Shown here: positions 35,749 to 45,350 of the stretch, piece by piece
How the letters are laid out: every line of letters starts with the position of its first letter
Numbering within the stretch: the first letter of the stretch is position 1
Notes under the pieces: generated by a model
What the model was told of the DNA's origin: nothing
What the model saw: only the letters and a program-made list of their open reading frames with translations
The model's database searches: none
Assembly (NCBI RefSeq): GCF_046244385.1
Contig: NZ_CP176366.1
Span: forward strand, 992,001-1,056,000
Length of the DNA stretch: 64,000 bases
Source of the DNA: Methanospirillum stamsii
Lineage (GTDB): Archaea > Halobacteriota > Methanomicrobia > Methanomicrobiales > Methanospirillaceae
Direction of reading: 5' to 3'
Program-made: the position numbers and the translations under genes

Positions 35749-36486
35749 TCACCATTCATCCATCTCACGTTTGGCAATCAGTTCCTCTGCTTCATCATTG
35801 AATCCAAGACTTCGCAGGCATTCGATCTTTGCATCATATACTTCTGCATGGTTTGGTTCAATCCTGATAACCCGGTCGTAACATTTTATCGCTTCTTTAC
35901 AGTTATCAGTCCTGGCCAGACAGTTGCCCAGTTCAAACCAGGCATCTGAATCCTGTGAATCCTGTTTCAGGATCTCTTTAAAACACCCGACTGCGGACTT
36001 GTAATCTTTCAATTTCTGCAGGCTGATACCCTTGTTAAACAGGGCATTGACATCTCCGGGCACAAGTTCCAGCATACGGTCAAAACAATGAATTGATTCT
36101 TCATGCCGGTTAATTTCAGCAAGTGCCGAACCTTTATTGCTTAACGCATGCAGATTTCCGGGTTCAATCTCGAGTACCATGTTAAAGCAGGGTATTGCTT
36201 TACTGTATCGTCCCATGAAAAAGTAGTTGATGCCCATGTACAGCCAGTACCTGGCATCTTTATCGTTTAATCGGAGAGCTTCCTCAAAAGCCTCGACTGC
36301 TTCCTGGTACCTGATGAGGTTCATGAAAGCAAGGCCCTTTTGGAAATATATATCTTCATCAACCGGGTTTAATGAAGATGCCTTTTCATAACAACGGATT
36401 GCATCCTCGAACTTCTGATTCGCCGAAAACTGGTTCCCCTCCTTTTTCAAGCGCTCTGCTTCCTTGTCACTGACATTATCGGCCAT
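35749..36486 (-). CDS. Tetratricopeptide repeat protein
   Basis: 245 residues made of about six consecutive 34-residue TPR units (for example AIRCYEKASSLNPVDEDIYF, AIPCFNMVLEIEPGNLHALS, AIKCYDRVIRIEPNHAEVYD), with a short charged N-terminus and no signal peptide or membrane helix. TPR arrays mediate protein-protein contacts; the partner is unknown. Stands alone between purA (same strand) and a divergent membrane protein gene. Confidence 0.85.
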   Translation of the reverse strand: MADNVSDKEAERLKKEGNQFSANQKFEDAIRCYEKASSLNPVDEDIYFQKGLAFMNLIRYQEAVEAFEEALRLNDKDARYWLYMGINYFFMGRYSKAIPCFNMVLEIEPGNLHALSNKGSALAEINRHEESIHCFDRMLELVPGDVNALFNKGISLQKLKDYKSAVGCFKEILKQDSQDSDAWFELGNCLARTDNCKEAIKCYDRVIRIEPNHAEVYDAKIECLRSLGFNDEAEELIAKREMDEW

Positions 36487-36587
36487 AAAAATCTATATTC
36501 CGGTGTATCAGGATTACCCGCAAAATGCATTAAAGATATTCATGAACAACCGATGTGATTCATCACAAGGGAAAGAGATAATAATCT

Positions 36588-37298
36588 ATGGATTTCATCC
36601 GGAACATCCATCCTCGGGATAGCGCAATACCTTCAGGTTCAAAAAGTATCCGGGATGACCTTCCAATATTACTACTTGCCCTTGTGCCCATGGCCATAAT
36701 TGTTCCCGTGCTGCCTTCCGGGTTTTCATCACGAATGGTCATCGTATTTTTCCTCACCCTGCTGTTTATCACTGGCATTTACTCTATGCGTGGAGACCGC
36801 AGGCGGTTTCTTATGTCCTGTATTTTCGCTCTTATTGCGACAGAATCATTCTGGGTTTCTCTCTGGCCGAGTGCATCATCACTCTTTCTTCCGGCTGAAT
36901 TTTTTCTTTTGCTGTTTTTAACGCATCTTGCAGCATATCTCTCATGGGAACTTGTTTTTTCAGAAGGGACAATATTTGATGAGATAAGTATCATTTCCGC
37001 CCTTTTACTGACAGGTGGAATGATTCTGGGAACCGGACTTCACCTAGCCGGACTGATTAGTAAAACGGTTCGTTATGATCCTGCAACCATTCACAGCAGT
37101 TTTGCTCTGGCAATTCCTGAAGGGGTAATGCTTCTCATCAGGGGAGGAGATCATTCATTCGGGACTTCCCCGCTTGTCATGATCATCCTGATGGCTGGCA
37201 CCATGGCCGGATTTTTGCTCCTGATAGTATCAGCGGGAAAGATCGCCAGTATATATACCAAAAAAAATGTGGCGAATGAAGAAAAAGAGAGAAATTAA
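36588..37298 (+). CDS. Multi-spanning membrane protein of unknown function
   Basis: 236 residues with about six hydrophobic segments (around 27-48, 53-70, 80-97, 101-122, 133-158 and 194-220) and a short charged tail. No motif I can assign; a Gly-rich segment LLLTGGMILGTGLHLAGLI near residue 140 could be a re-entrant or pore helix, but that is speculation. Its stop overlaps the convergent dapF stop by 4 bases. Confidence 0.7.
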   Translation: MDFIRNIHPRDSAIPSGSKSIRDDLPILLLALVPMAIIVPVLPSGFSSRMVIVFFLTLLFITGIYSMRGDRRRFLMSCIFALIATESFWVSLWPSASSLFLPAEFFLLLFLTHLAAYLSWELVFSEGTIFDEISIISALLLTGGMILGTGLHLAGLISKTVRYDPATIHSSFALAIPEGVMLLIRGGDHSFGTSPLVMIILMAGTMAGFLLLIVSAGKIASIYTKKNVANEEKERN

Positions 37299-38119
37299 TT
37301 ATCCAACTTCAGGATACCGGTAAAGACCGTTTCTGCAGGCCCTTTCATGAAAGTTCCATCTTTTAATGTAATGGTCAGGGGGCCACCCAGAGTCTCGACT
37401 TCCACGACTTCCCCGGTCTTTTTGAGCCGGTGAGCAATTGCCGCAGATGCCGTAGCTCCGGTACCACAGGAGAGTGTTTCACTCTCAACTCCCCGTTCAA
37501 ATGTTCTGATTTTTAGTGCGCTATTGCTGCTTACCTGTACAAAATTTACATTCGCACCAGAGGGAAAAAGCTGGCTGAAACGAATTGGCGGGGCCATTTT
37601 TAAGACATCCACCATTTCCAGATCTTTTACAAAGACAACAGCATGGGGAACTCCGGTATTTGCGGCATAAACCTCATAGCCATTGATAATTTCATGAAAG
37701 TCGCCGGATCCTTTTGCAGGTATCCCGGGTGAATCAAAAATTGGCTCTGTCATCTCAACGTCGGCCATAAAATCACCATCTTCATCATATTCCATTGATA
37801 CCCTGACCGGACCTGCAAGGGTTTCAATAGAACAGGGGCTTTTTACATATCCTGCATCAAAGGCATATTTTGCAAGACAGCGAATTCCGTTACCGCACAT
37901 CTCGGCTTCACTCTCGTCCGGCTGGAAAAGACGCATCAGGATCCCCCCGTCAGCTTTTTGGAGAAAAAGAACTCCGTCAGCGCCTATGCCAAACTTCCGG
38001 TCACAATACAGTGCCGCAAATGATGCTTTCATCTCGTCTGGTATTTTTTCCCCGGAATACTCATCGATAAGGATAAAATCATTCCCGTTTCCGTGGAGTT
38101 TTGCGAATGGTAATTCCAT
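37295..38119 (-). CDS. dapF: Diaminopimelate epimerase
   Basis: Interconverts LL- and meso-diaminopimelate for lysine synthesis. The two catalytic cysteines are in EMCGNGIRC and LSCGTGATA, and the N-terminus AKLHGNGNDFILID is typical. The ATG at 38119 (MELPFAKLHG) places the gene 5 bases after the RuBisCO stop; an upstream ATG at 38143 would overlap RuBisCO and add unrelated residues. 274 residues, normal. Last of the R15P isomerase-RuBisCO-dapF run. Confidence 0.96.
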   Translation of the reverse strand: MELPFAKLHGNGNDFILIDEYSGEKIPDEMKASFAALYCDRKFGIGADGVLFLQKADGGILMRLFQPDESEAEMCGNGIRCLAKYAFDAGYVKSPCSIETLAGPVRVSMEYDEDGDFMADVEMTEPIFDSPGIPAKGSGDFHEIINGYEVYAANTGVPHAVVFVKDLEMVDVLKMAPPIRFSQLFPSGANVNFVQVSSNSALKIRTFERGVESETLSCGTGATASAAIAHRLKKTGEVVEVETLGGPLTITLKDGTFMKGPAETVFTGILKLDN

Positions 38120-38124
38120 GTATA

Positions 38125-39327
38125 TCAGTTTGCAATTCCCCATTTATCCAGTGCCCGCTTTAACTCCGGGTGATCCTTTGCATATTGTGCCGGAGCAATA
38201 CCTGCAAGTGCTGCATCCACGGCCTGCCGCATAGCCGCAGCCCCTGCCCGGGTTCCATCAGGATGACCATGGATACCGCCCCCTGCCTGCAGAATAATAT
38301 CCCTTCCGAGCATCCGGACCTCTTTATCCACTCCTCCCGGATGCAGTCCTCCGCTTGCGACCGGGAAGGTTGTCTTCAGGCCAAAGAAATCCCCGGTCAG
38401 GGTAAGGTTATCTCCTTTAAGTTCTGAAGCATCGTGCTCCATTTTTCCTGAAACGGTTCCGGTGTGAAGCTGGTCCCCCCCAAGCATCCGGACAAGACGA
38501 CAAAAAGGCCTCATTGCAATACCATGCTCCGGGTTTCTGGTCATGGCTGCATGCATCGCCCGGTGGACATGAATCGGAAGGTTAATTCCCGGCTGTTCTG
38601 CAACCGCCCGAACCGCATCAAACCCGCAGACCAGTACATCAATCATCAGCATATTTGCCCCTGACCGGACCGCTTCACGTGCCCGCTCCACAATCTTATC
38701 GCCAGCGGTTGAGATGTTTACTGCATATAAGACGTTCCTGCCGGTTTCACTTTTAACCTGGTCCATCTTTTCCATGACCAAGGGAAGGCGCTCCTTGAGC
38801 GGACAAAATTTCTGGTCGGTGAGTGTTTCATCATCTTTTATCAGGTCTACTCCCCCAATTGCTGCTTCATAGGCGACTTCAGCAGTATCTTTCGGGTTTA
38901 ATCCTACTTTTGGTTTGATAATGGTCCCGACATGGGGACGACCCTCCGATCCCACGAGTTTTCTGACTCCTTCGATACCGAATTTTGGTCCATTAAATGG
39001 GATAAGTTCACGGGAAAACTCAACATCAAGGAGCCTGACTGCTGCTATCTTCGAAAGGCCGAAGAGATTTCCGGCAAAAACAGAGAGGTACTGAGGAATA
39101 TTTCCCGGTTCAAAAATATCAGACGGGTATCCGATGGTACAGGTATACCCGGCTCCCGAGGGTTTGATATCCCCGATTATTCCGTCAAGATAATGAACAT
39201 ATTCCTGCCTGGTAGCAATATCTGTCCAGGTTCCTGTGGTTTGTTCTTCTGCAATTGCTCTGGCTGCCCAATCCGGGCTAACCCCTTCTTTTGGTCTGAA
39301 ATAATATGTGGCTGTAATTTCGGTCAT
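38125..39327 (-). CDS. rbcL: Form III ribulose-1,5-bisphosphate carboxylase
   Basis: About 400 residues with the RuBisCO motifs TIIKPKVGL (catalytic Lys), GGVDLIKDDE (carbamylated Lys) and SGGLHPGG, plus AGGGIHGHPDGTRAG for phosphate binding. This is the archaeal form III type. In archaea it acts with R15P isomerase in nucleoside-monophosphate salvage, and in Methanospirillum hungatei it has been reported in a reductive hexulose-phosphate pathway with phosphoribulokinase. The ATG at 39327 (MTEITATYYFRP) fits the family; the frame opens at 39351 but overlaps the upstream gene. A prk gene is not in this window. Confidence 0.95.
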   Translation of the reverse strand: MTEITATYYFRPKEGVSPDWAARAIAEEQTTGTWTDIATRQEYVHYLDGIIGDIKPSGAGYTCTIGYPSDIFEPGNIPQYLSVFAGNLFGLSKIAAVRLLDVEFSRELIPFNGPKFGIEGVRKLVGSEGRPHVGTIIKPKVGLNPKDTAEVAYEAAIGGVDLIKDDETLTDQKFCPLKERLPLVMEKMDQVKSETGRNVLYAVNISTAGDKIVERAREAVRSGANMLMIDVLVCGFDAVRAVAEQPGINLPIHVHRAMHAAMTRNPEHGIAMRPFCRLVRMLGGDQLHTGTVSGKMEHDASELKGDNLTLTGDFFGLKTTFPVASGGLHPGGVDKEVRMLGRDIILQAGGGIHGHPDGTRAGAAAMRQAVDAALAGIAPAQYAKDHPELKRALDKWGIAN

Positions 39328-39337
39328 GTTATTCCTC

Positions 39338-40294
39338 TTATTCCTCTTCACAATACGGGTAATCAGAACTTAAATCAGAACTATCCCAGTGCAGTTGTTC
39401 TCTAATGACAGTATATGCCATTTCCGGTGGAAATACCCCTGCTTCGGTGATGATAAGATCTACATAATCTGCCGGAGTTATATCAAATGTCGGGTTTCTG
39501 ACCGTTACATTTCTGAGTTCTTTCCTCATTTCAGGAGACAGGATTTCATCAGGTGACCGCTCTTCAATGAGGATCCTCTCTCCAACGATTGTGCAGGGAG
39601 CAAATTTGTATGTCTCTGCAGCCACAAGAAAACTTACCCGTGCCTCATGGGCTGCCAGTGCAATCTGTGACGTCCCGATCTTATTAATAACAGAACCGTT
39701 CACGGTAATCGCATCAGCGCCGGTAATACAGAGATCTACCTCTTTCATAAAAAACCGGGCTGCTGAATCTACAATAAAATTCGTTTTTATTCCGGCATCG
39801 GATAGAGTTCTAGCGGTGATATGTCCCTGGTTCCGGGGCCTTACTTCCGTAGCATACACTTCAATATCCATACCCTGCTGGTGGGCCTCCAATATACAGG
39901 CAAGAGCAGCTTCAGAGTTACAATGGGTAAGGACAACGTCACCATCCCGGATATTTCTGGCCCCTATTTTTCCTATCTTTGATACGGCTTCTTCTGATCG
40001 TCGGACGAATGCTGCTGCCCGTTCCTCAAGATTTGTTTTTGCGGTTTTGATATCTGAAACTCCCATGAGGGATTTCATTACAAGGTTTACCGCATTCGGG
40101 AGGGAGACTGCAGTCGGCCTTGTTGAGACAAGAAGGTCTGCCGCTTGTTGCATCTCTTTTCGGTATGAAGCCATATCACGACCACTGAGGGTCTGCGAAT
40201 GGTCAAGTAATGCCTTCGCAGCATAGCGGGCAATTCTTCCCGCTCCCCGTATCTCCATCGTCCGGATTTTCTCTGCAGTCTCCTCAACAGTCAT
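39338..40294 (-). CDS. Ribose-1,5-bisphosphate isomerase (eIF2B-like family)
   Basis: 318 residues of the eIF2B alpha/beta/delta-related family. VLTHCNSEAALACI holds the Cys, and CITGADAITVNG the Asp, proposed for catalysis in archaeal R15P isomerase. RGAGRIARYAAKAL near the N-terminus also matches that subgroup rather than methylthioribose-1-phosphate isomerase. It lies 10 bases upstream of RuBisCO, so the pair would convert ribose 1,5-bisphosphate to RuBP and then to 3-phosphoglycerate. AMP phosphorylase, the first enzyme of that route, is not in the window. Confidence 0.88.
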   Translation of the reverse strand: MTVEETAEKIRTMEIRGAGRIARYAAKALLDHSQTLSGRDMASYRKEMQQAADLLVSTRPTAVSLPNAVNLVMKSLMGVSDIKTAKTNLEERAAAFVRRSEEAVSKIGKIGARNIRDGDVVLTHCNSEAALACILEAHQQGMDIEVYATEVRPRNQGHITARTLSDAGIKTNFIVDSAARFFMKEVDLCITGADAITVNGSVINKIGTSQIALAAHEARVSFLVAAETYKFAPCTIVGERILIEERSPDEILSPEMRKELRNVTVRNPTFDITPADYVDLIITEAGVFPPEMAYTVIREQLHWDSSDLSSDYPYCEEE

Positions 40295-40402
40295 ATCACA
40301 TTTTCTTTTTTTCCACCCGGAATAATTCTTGGATCGTTATATCTGAAGATCCCTTTCGATTGGTATTATCTGGTTTATCAGGTAATATCAGGTAGAGTTT
40401 TC

Positions 40403-41242
40403 ATGTCTGTGGCGGTGGTTTTTGATAGTGCCGGAACATTGCTTCACACCTTCCGGATAGCAAAAAATGTTCTGAATGGAGAATTAATCGAAAATGTTGA
40501 GACCACCATGCTGACATTTGGCGACCCGGAACGTGTTCTTTGTGTCCTGCATGGCCACTCCTGGGACTTTATCAGGGCTGACCCTGAAAGACTGTTATCC
40601 GAATATCTGCAAACATCGCAGATAGATTTTGGAATCTCATGCACCCGGAAAGTAGTTGAAAAGGAAACCATCCAGAAGATCCTCACAGAAGATCAGAACG
40701 CGAAAATCGGGGATGTTCAGGAATGCATGCGGGTCATCTGGTCAAAGATTAAAACTGAGGAGATAGTGGCTTTAAATAATGGTATTATTGTCCATACCGG
40801 CCTTGGGACGATAGAGTATACCGTGACTGCCGGAGGGACTCCGTTCCCCGGCGCAAAAGAAACCATTAGCAGCCTGCACCAGATGGGAGTTTTTGCATAT
40901 ATTGCATCCGGAGACCGGGAGGCAAAGCTTGAAAGGATGGCAGATTACCTGGGAATCCCACGGGACCGGGTATTTGGAGTTGCTACCCCTACCATTAAGG
41001 AACAGATCGTTCGTGATTTAAAAGAGCAGTATGACCTTGTTCTCATGGTCGGGGATTCCATAAATGACCTTCGTGCAATGCGTGCCGCGGACATTGCAAT
41101 CCTGACCAATCAGCAGTCTTCAGATAAACCCGCAGAACTCATTACCACCGCCAGGTACCGGATACGGGACCTCAGGGAAGTCCTTGACATTGTTCGTGTA
41201 ACTTCAGGGAAAAAGGAAATGCATATGGATTGCCGATCGTGA
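40403..41242 (+). CDS. HAD-superfamily protein adjacent to MCR activation operon
   Basis: 279 residues. HAD motif I is VVFDSAGTLL, with the nucleophile Asp but Ser in place of the second acid, motif II is the IASGDRE region, and motif III-IV LVLMVGDSINDLRAM. This layout resembles the phosphatase domain of soluble P-type-ATPase-like proteins. A cap region of about 100 residues lies between motifs I and II. It runs in the same direction as atwA, 71 bases upstream. I suspect a role linked to methanogenesis or nucleotide metabolism, but the substrate is unknown. Confidence 0.8.
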   Translation: MSVAVVFDSAGTLLHTFRIAKNVLNGELIENVETTMLTFGDPERVLCVLHGHSWDFIRADPERLLSEYLQTSQIDFGISCTRKVVEKETIQKILTEDQNAKIGDVQECMRVIWSKIKTEEIVALNNGIIVHTGLGTIEYTVTAGGTPFPGAKETISSLHQMGVFAYIASGDREAKLERMADYLGIPRDRVFGVATPTIKEQIVRDLKEQYDLVLMVGDSINDLRAMRAADIAILTNQQSSDKPAELITTARYRIRDLREVLDIVRVTSGKKEMHMDCRS

Positions 41243-41313
41243 AAAATCGCTTTAAGAAATAAAGATGTAAAAGGCATCAGTGCTAACAATACCTTACGAA
41301 AGGTGTTTGCAAG

Positions 41314-42918
41314 ATGAGACCCCTGATCACGGTTGATAACCTTACCATGGCCTTCGACGGAAAGGAGGTCCTAAAGAATATATCCTTTTCTCTCGAGGAA
41401 GGAGAAATACTTGGAATCATCGGCAGGAGCGGTGCCGGGAAGACTGTTTTTATGCATCTTCTTCGAGGAGTGGATGAACCTCCTACCTCCGGAAAAATCA
41501 TCTACCACATGGCAATGTGCGATAATTGTGAATACGTGACTGTACAAAGCCATGCAGGGGAAGCATGCCCGATATGCGGGTCAAAACTGACTTCCCAGGA
41601 TATTGACTTCTGGAATCCGGCTAATGAACAGTTGAAACGACGGATCATGAAACGGAACGCTATCATGTTCCAACGGACATTTGCCTTGTATGGAAATGAC
41701 CGGGTCATTGATAATGTTATCCGCGCACTTGACGACATCAACTATCCAACCCAGAAGGCAATCGGGCGTGCCGCTGATCTTATTGATCAGGTCCATCTTT
41801 CACACCGAATGATGCATATTGCACGTGACCTCTCCGGGGGAGAAAAACAGCGGGTTGTGCTGGCCCGACAACTTGCCAAGGAACCCTTCTGCCTGTTTGC
41901 CGACGAACCCACCGGAACTCTTGACCCAAAAACCGCAAATCTGGTTCACAAGATGCTTGAAGAAGCAGCAAAGAATTCAGAGATGTCCATGGTTGTCACA
42001 TCTCACTTTACCCAGATCCTTGAAGATGTGGTGACGAGGGCAATTCTTCTTGAAAACGGTGAGATTAAGAAGATGGGGACTCCCGAAGAGGTTGTTCAGG
42101 TATTCATGGAAGGGTTTTCAGACCTTGAAAAATTCTGTGAAATTGAACTTGGAAAGGATATCCTCAAAGCACGAGAACTGGCCAAACGGTACATATCAGT
42201 GGACAGGGGCCTTATCAAGGCGGTGGATCTGGTCACTTTTGATGTATTCCATAAAGAGATATTTGGTATCGTCGGCACTTCCGGTGCAGGAAAAACCACC
42301 CTGTCAAAGATGATTGCCGGAATTATTGAACCCACCAGCGGCGATCTGGCAGTTCTTGTCGGTGATGACTGGGTTGATATGACCAAGCCCGGATTTGACC
42401 TTCGGGGCCGGGCCAAACAATACATCGGCCTCTTACACCAGGAATATGATCTCTTCCCTCACCGGACCATCCTTGATAATCTGACAGATGCAATCGGTCT
42501 TGACTTTCCAAAAGAACTTGCGATGCGAAAGGCCATTATCACCCTGCGAATGGCCGGATTTACCGAGGAAAAAGCACGTGAAATTCTTGAAAGGCTGCCA
42601 TCCACCTTAAGTGAGGGAGAACGTCACCGGGTAGCGTTAGCCCAGGTTCTTATCCGTGAACCGCATATTGTTGTGTTAGATGAACCCACCGGGACAATGG
42701 ATCCCATAACCAAGGTTGATGTCAAACATTCCATCATGCACGCACGTGAGGAGATGGAAGAGACATTTATCGTGGTTTCACATGATATGGACTTTGTCAG
42801 GGACATCTGTGACCGTTGTGCCCTGATGCGGTTTGGAAAGATTGTAAAAATCGGCCCCACTGCCGAGGTGCTCGATGAGATTACCGAGCAGGAACGGGAA
42901 CGAATGGCAAATGAGTAA
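41314..42918 (+). CDS. atwA: Methyl-coenzyme M reductase system component A2 (ABC-type ATPase)
   Basis: 534 residues with two ABC ATPase domains. Domain 1 has Walker A GRSGAGKTVF, signature LSGGEKQRVVLARQL and Walker B LFADEPTGTLD; domain 2 has GTSGAGKTTLSKM, signature LSEGERHRVALAQVL and VVLDEPTGTMD. A zinc-ribbon-like insert (CDNCEY...CPICGSKL) sits in the first domain at about residues 69-92. A2 supplies ATP-driven activation of the Ni(II) F430 cofactor in methyl-coenzyme M reductase. It heads a tight operon of marker genes 12 bases or less apart. Confidence 0.95.
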   Translation: MRPLITVDNLTMAFDGKEVLKNISFSLEEGEILGIIGRSGAGKTVFMHLLRGVDEPPTSGKIIYHMAMCDNCEYVTVQSHAGEACPICGSKLTSQDIDFWNPANEQLKRRIMKRNAIMFQRTFALYGNDRVIDNVIRALDDINYPTQKAIGRAADLIDQVHLSHRMMHIARDLSGGEKQRVVLARQLAKEPFCLFADEPTGTLDPKTANLVHKMLEEAAKNSEMSMVVTSHFTQILEDVVTRAILLENGEIKKMGTPEEVVQVFMEGFSDLEKFCEIELGKDILKARELAKRYISVDRGLIKAVDLVTFDVFHKEIFGIVGTSGAGKTTLSKMIAGIIEPTSGDLAVLVGDDWVDMTKPGFDLRGRAKQYIGLLHQEYDLFPHRTILDNLTDAIGLDFPKELAMRKAIITLRMAGFTEEKAREILERLPSTLSEGERHRVALAQVLIREPHIVVLDEPTGTMDPITKVDVKHSIMHAREEMEETFIVVSHDMDFVRDICDRCALMRFGKIVKIGPTAEVLDEITEQERERMANE

Positions 42919-42930
42919 TAAGGGGTGTAA

Positions 42931-44454
42931 ATGCCCACAATCCATATTGATGGAAATTTAATAGAAGTTCAGCAAGGTGTTACTGTTGATGATGTTCTGC
43001 CTGGTCGCGACCCGGACCTTTGCATCGGAATCATCCGTCCGATAACCGTCAGCAGGTCAGAAACCAAAGAATTCCTGATAAAAACAACCGCAGGTGAGAT
43101 GGTGGTTGAAACGATGCCTGAAACAGGAGCCGGGGAGATATTATCTAATCTTTCCGGGATAAAATCCGGATGGCTGGACCTCCAGGTTGCAAGTTTTGGC
43201 CCGTTTTCATCTTCTTTTACGCCATCCCGAAAGCCTTCACGGTATGACCGCGGAGACCTTGCACTTGGGTGTGGTGGATATGATCCGGCACGGTCATTTC
43301 TGGTGTTTTGTAAAAAGACCCATGCTGCCGACCATGGAGGGCCGACAGAGAAAGGAGTCATTGCAAAAGTCATTTCCGGCATGGGAGTGATGGACCGTCT
43401 TTCTCCGTCTGACACCATCATATCAGTCGAGCCGGTTATTTCCTTTGCAGAGTCATCAGATGCCCGGACCATAACCGATGGTTCAATTGTGGTTGAAGAG
43501 GGAATGGAGTTAATAACTCATATCAGTGTCCGGGCTGAAGGGGTAAATCCTGTTGGGTATGACCCGGGAGCTGCGGTGAGTGTTGACCGGATGCTTCTTG
43601 CACTGCGGGACTCAGTCTTTACCGTTGACGGGAAACTTAGCAACCATATCAGATGTGACCTCCTTGCCGGGACCGATGTTCCCTGTGAAAAATGTTCGGG
43701 TAGACGGGAAGGAACAGTCCTCATGCGGACATCAGGAAAAAAGCGGGGTTCAATTTATATTTTTACCCAGGATCTTCCAAGAAGTCTTGCACATACCGTT
43801 GTTGGTAATGTGGTCCATGGGATAGAACTCTGTAAGATTGCAAAACAGGGAGACAGGCTTCAAATAAAAATTGAACCGGGGATGTTTGACCTGGTCGGAA
43901 TGTCCCTGGCCCAGGCGAGGAAAGTAGCAGAAGAGCAGCATATTGCCCTTATCGCAGATACTGAAGGAGATGATCGGATAGTTATCTGTCAAAATCCGGT
44001 TACTACTCTTGAGGTACTTTCACACCGAACTGTTTCAGTCATTACCATCCCTGATAAGCAGGTAATTTCCATTACCCTGGATGATAAGAGAGCTCCACTC
44101 ACCTGTAAAATATTCAGGGAAGTTACTGGCCTTAAATATCATGTTATCGGAAGACTTCCCATGCTCTTCTCTTTTGATGAAGTGACACTATTCAAATCAA
44201 AAATCCCCAAAACCACGAATGTTATCCCTGAAAACACACCCGAATCAAAAGTTGATGCCGGAGTGCTTGCAATGACGAATGATTCCTGTAAGGGAGTTGG
44301 CATTGTCGGCGTAAGGTCAGTTGATTCGTCTGAGTTCGGACCTACATCAGAACCATTTTCAGGAACAAATATGATAGGGACCGTAATTGATATGGAAAAG
44401 ATTGCAGGGCTTGAAGAAGGAGAAACGGCATTTTTCAGAGAGGTCCGGCAATGA
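42931..44454 (+). CDS. mmp3: Methanogenesis marker protein 3 (UPF0288 family)
   Basis: 507 residues, 12 bases after atwA. Family blocks visible include HAADHGGPTEKGVIAKVISG and a four-residue cysteine pair CEKCSGRREG (about residue 250). The N-terminal 80 residues resemble a small beta-grasp domain. Found in methanogens; Mmp3 has been recovered with the methyl-coenzyme M reductase activation complex. The start at 42931 is ATG preceded by AAGGGGTG, a good ribosome-binding site. Function beyond MCR activation is not known. Confidence 0.9.
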   Translation: MPTIHIDGNLIEVQQGVTVDDVLPGRDPDLCIGIIRPITVSRSETKEFLIKTTAGEMVVETMPETGAGEILSNLSGIKSGWLDLQVASFGPFSSSFTPSRKPSRYDRGDLALGCGGYDPARSFLVFCKKTHAADHGGPTEKGVIAKVISGMGVMDRLSPSDTIISVEPVISFAESSDARTITDGSIVVEEGMELITHISVRAEGVNPVGYDPGAAVSVDRMLLALRDSVFTVDGKLSNHIRCDLLAGTDVPCEKCSGRREGTVLMRTSGKKRGSIYIFTQDLPRSLAHTVVGNVVHGIELCKIAKQGDRLQIKIEPGMFDLVGMSLAQARKVAEEQHIALIADTEGDDRIVICQNPVTTLEVLSHRTVSVITIPDKQVISITLDDKRAPLTCKIFREVTGLKYHVIGRLPMLFSFDEVTLFKSKIPKTTNVIPENTPESKVDAGVLAMTNDSCKGVGIVGVRSVDSSEFGPTSEPFSGTNMIGTVIDMEKIAGLEEGETAFFREVRQ

Positions 44455-44903
44455 ACTGGGTCATACCTCCACTCTATGCCGGGACCATTACAAAGTATGT
44501 CTTTGTTGAATCCTACAAGGCCACCCCTGACGATATTGCTGCCCGGGCATATGAGGTGTCAGGAGAAGTCATGATAAAGGAGACCTGTTTTGGCCTTCAG
44601 ATAACCGGGAAGGAAGAAGAGGTAGAGCGGGTGATTGCCCATATCAGGGAGTTTGATCCTGCCCATATATACGTAAAAGATAGGGGTTTTCCTCCGGGTG
44701 ATCCCCGCCGATGCAGGGCAAATCTTGGTGGAGCACGACCGGGATATTTTGGACATGAGTATGAGATGGGTTTTATCCGGAGAATTGCAGTCGGACTTGA
44801 ACGACTTGAGGAATCTGTACCAGTGGCAGGAGATGAGAGAAAGAAAGTACCGGAGGGACTGCCGGTGAAACGTCTGATGGAATTGATTGAACAGGAGGCA
44901 TAA
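44451..44903 (+). CDS. mmp6: Methanogenesis marker protein 6
   Basis: 150 residues overlapping mmp3 by 4 bases. Conserved-looking block FPPGDPRRCRANLGGARPGY and a helical C-terminus VGLERLEESVPV. No metal-binding motif beyond single cysteines, and no membrane segment. Ends directly before the mmp5 start. Recognised by operon position and by resemblance to the small marker-6 family of methanogens. Confidence 0.85.
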   Translation: MNWVIPPLYAGTITKYVFVESYKATPDDIAARAYEVSGEVMIKETCFGLQITGKEEEVERVIAHIREFDPAHIYVKDRGFPPGDPRRCRANLGGARPGYFGHEYEMGFIRRIAVGLERLEESVPVAGDERKKVPEGLPVKRLMELIEQEA

Positions 44904-45350
44904 ATGGCAAAAGTCTTTATTTATCCTGCAACAAGTCTCATCCTTTCAGACCTTGTCGCAAGGTTCGGTCATAAACCACTCGGGACCGCTCTTTCAATAC
45001 GGGAGCGGATTCAGACTGCAGGTCTTGACTCTCCACCCCTTCAGATGACTCCTGATGATGCGAAAAAGGGTCTGAAATGGGCAGCCGTTGAAGTTCCTTC
45101 AGGGGTCAGGGGAAGAATGTCTCTCTTCGGTCCTCTCATTGACCAGGCTGAGGCTGCTATCATCGTAAACAATCCCGATTTTGCCTTCGGGTGTATGGGA
45201 TGTGCACGAACCGATGAACTGGTGGAGTTCCTGGTAAAACAAAAGAATATCCCAATCCTTGAACTGAGTTATCCGGCTGATGAAGATGAAGGGATAATCT
45301 TTGTCAGAAAAGTTAGAGACTTCCTTACCAGTCTTGGGGGGAACTCATGA
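44904..45350 (+). CDS. mmp5: Methanogenesis marker protein 5
   Basis: 148 residues starting the base after the mmp6 stop. Contains a CxxC (GCMGCARTDELVEFL) around residue 95 and a C-terminal block LELSYPADEDEGIIFVRKVR. The N-terminus reads FIYPATSLILSDLVARFGHK. Likely a soluble protein of the MCR-maturation operon; the exact role is unknown. Overlaps mmp15 by 4 bases. Confidence 0.87.
   Translation: MAKVFIYPATSLILSDLVARFGHKPLGTALSIRERIQTAGLDSPPLQMTPDDAKKGLKWAAVEVPSGVRGRMSLFGPLIDQAEAAIIVNNPDFAFGCMGCARTDELVEFLVKQKNIPILELSYPADEDEGIIFVRKVRDFLTSLGGNS

Noticed and set aside
41371..41796. Several minus-strand frames under atwA
   Set aside because: They are complementary shadows of the ABC ATPase gene.
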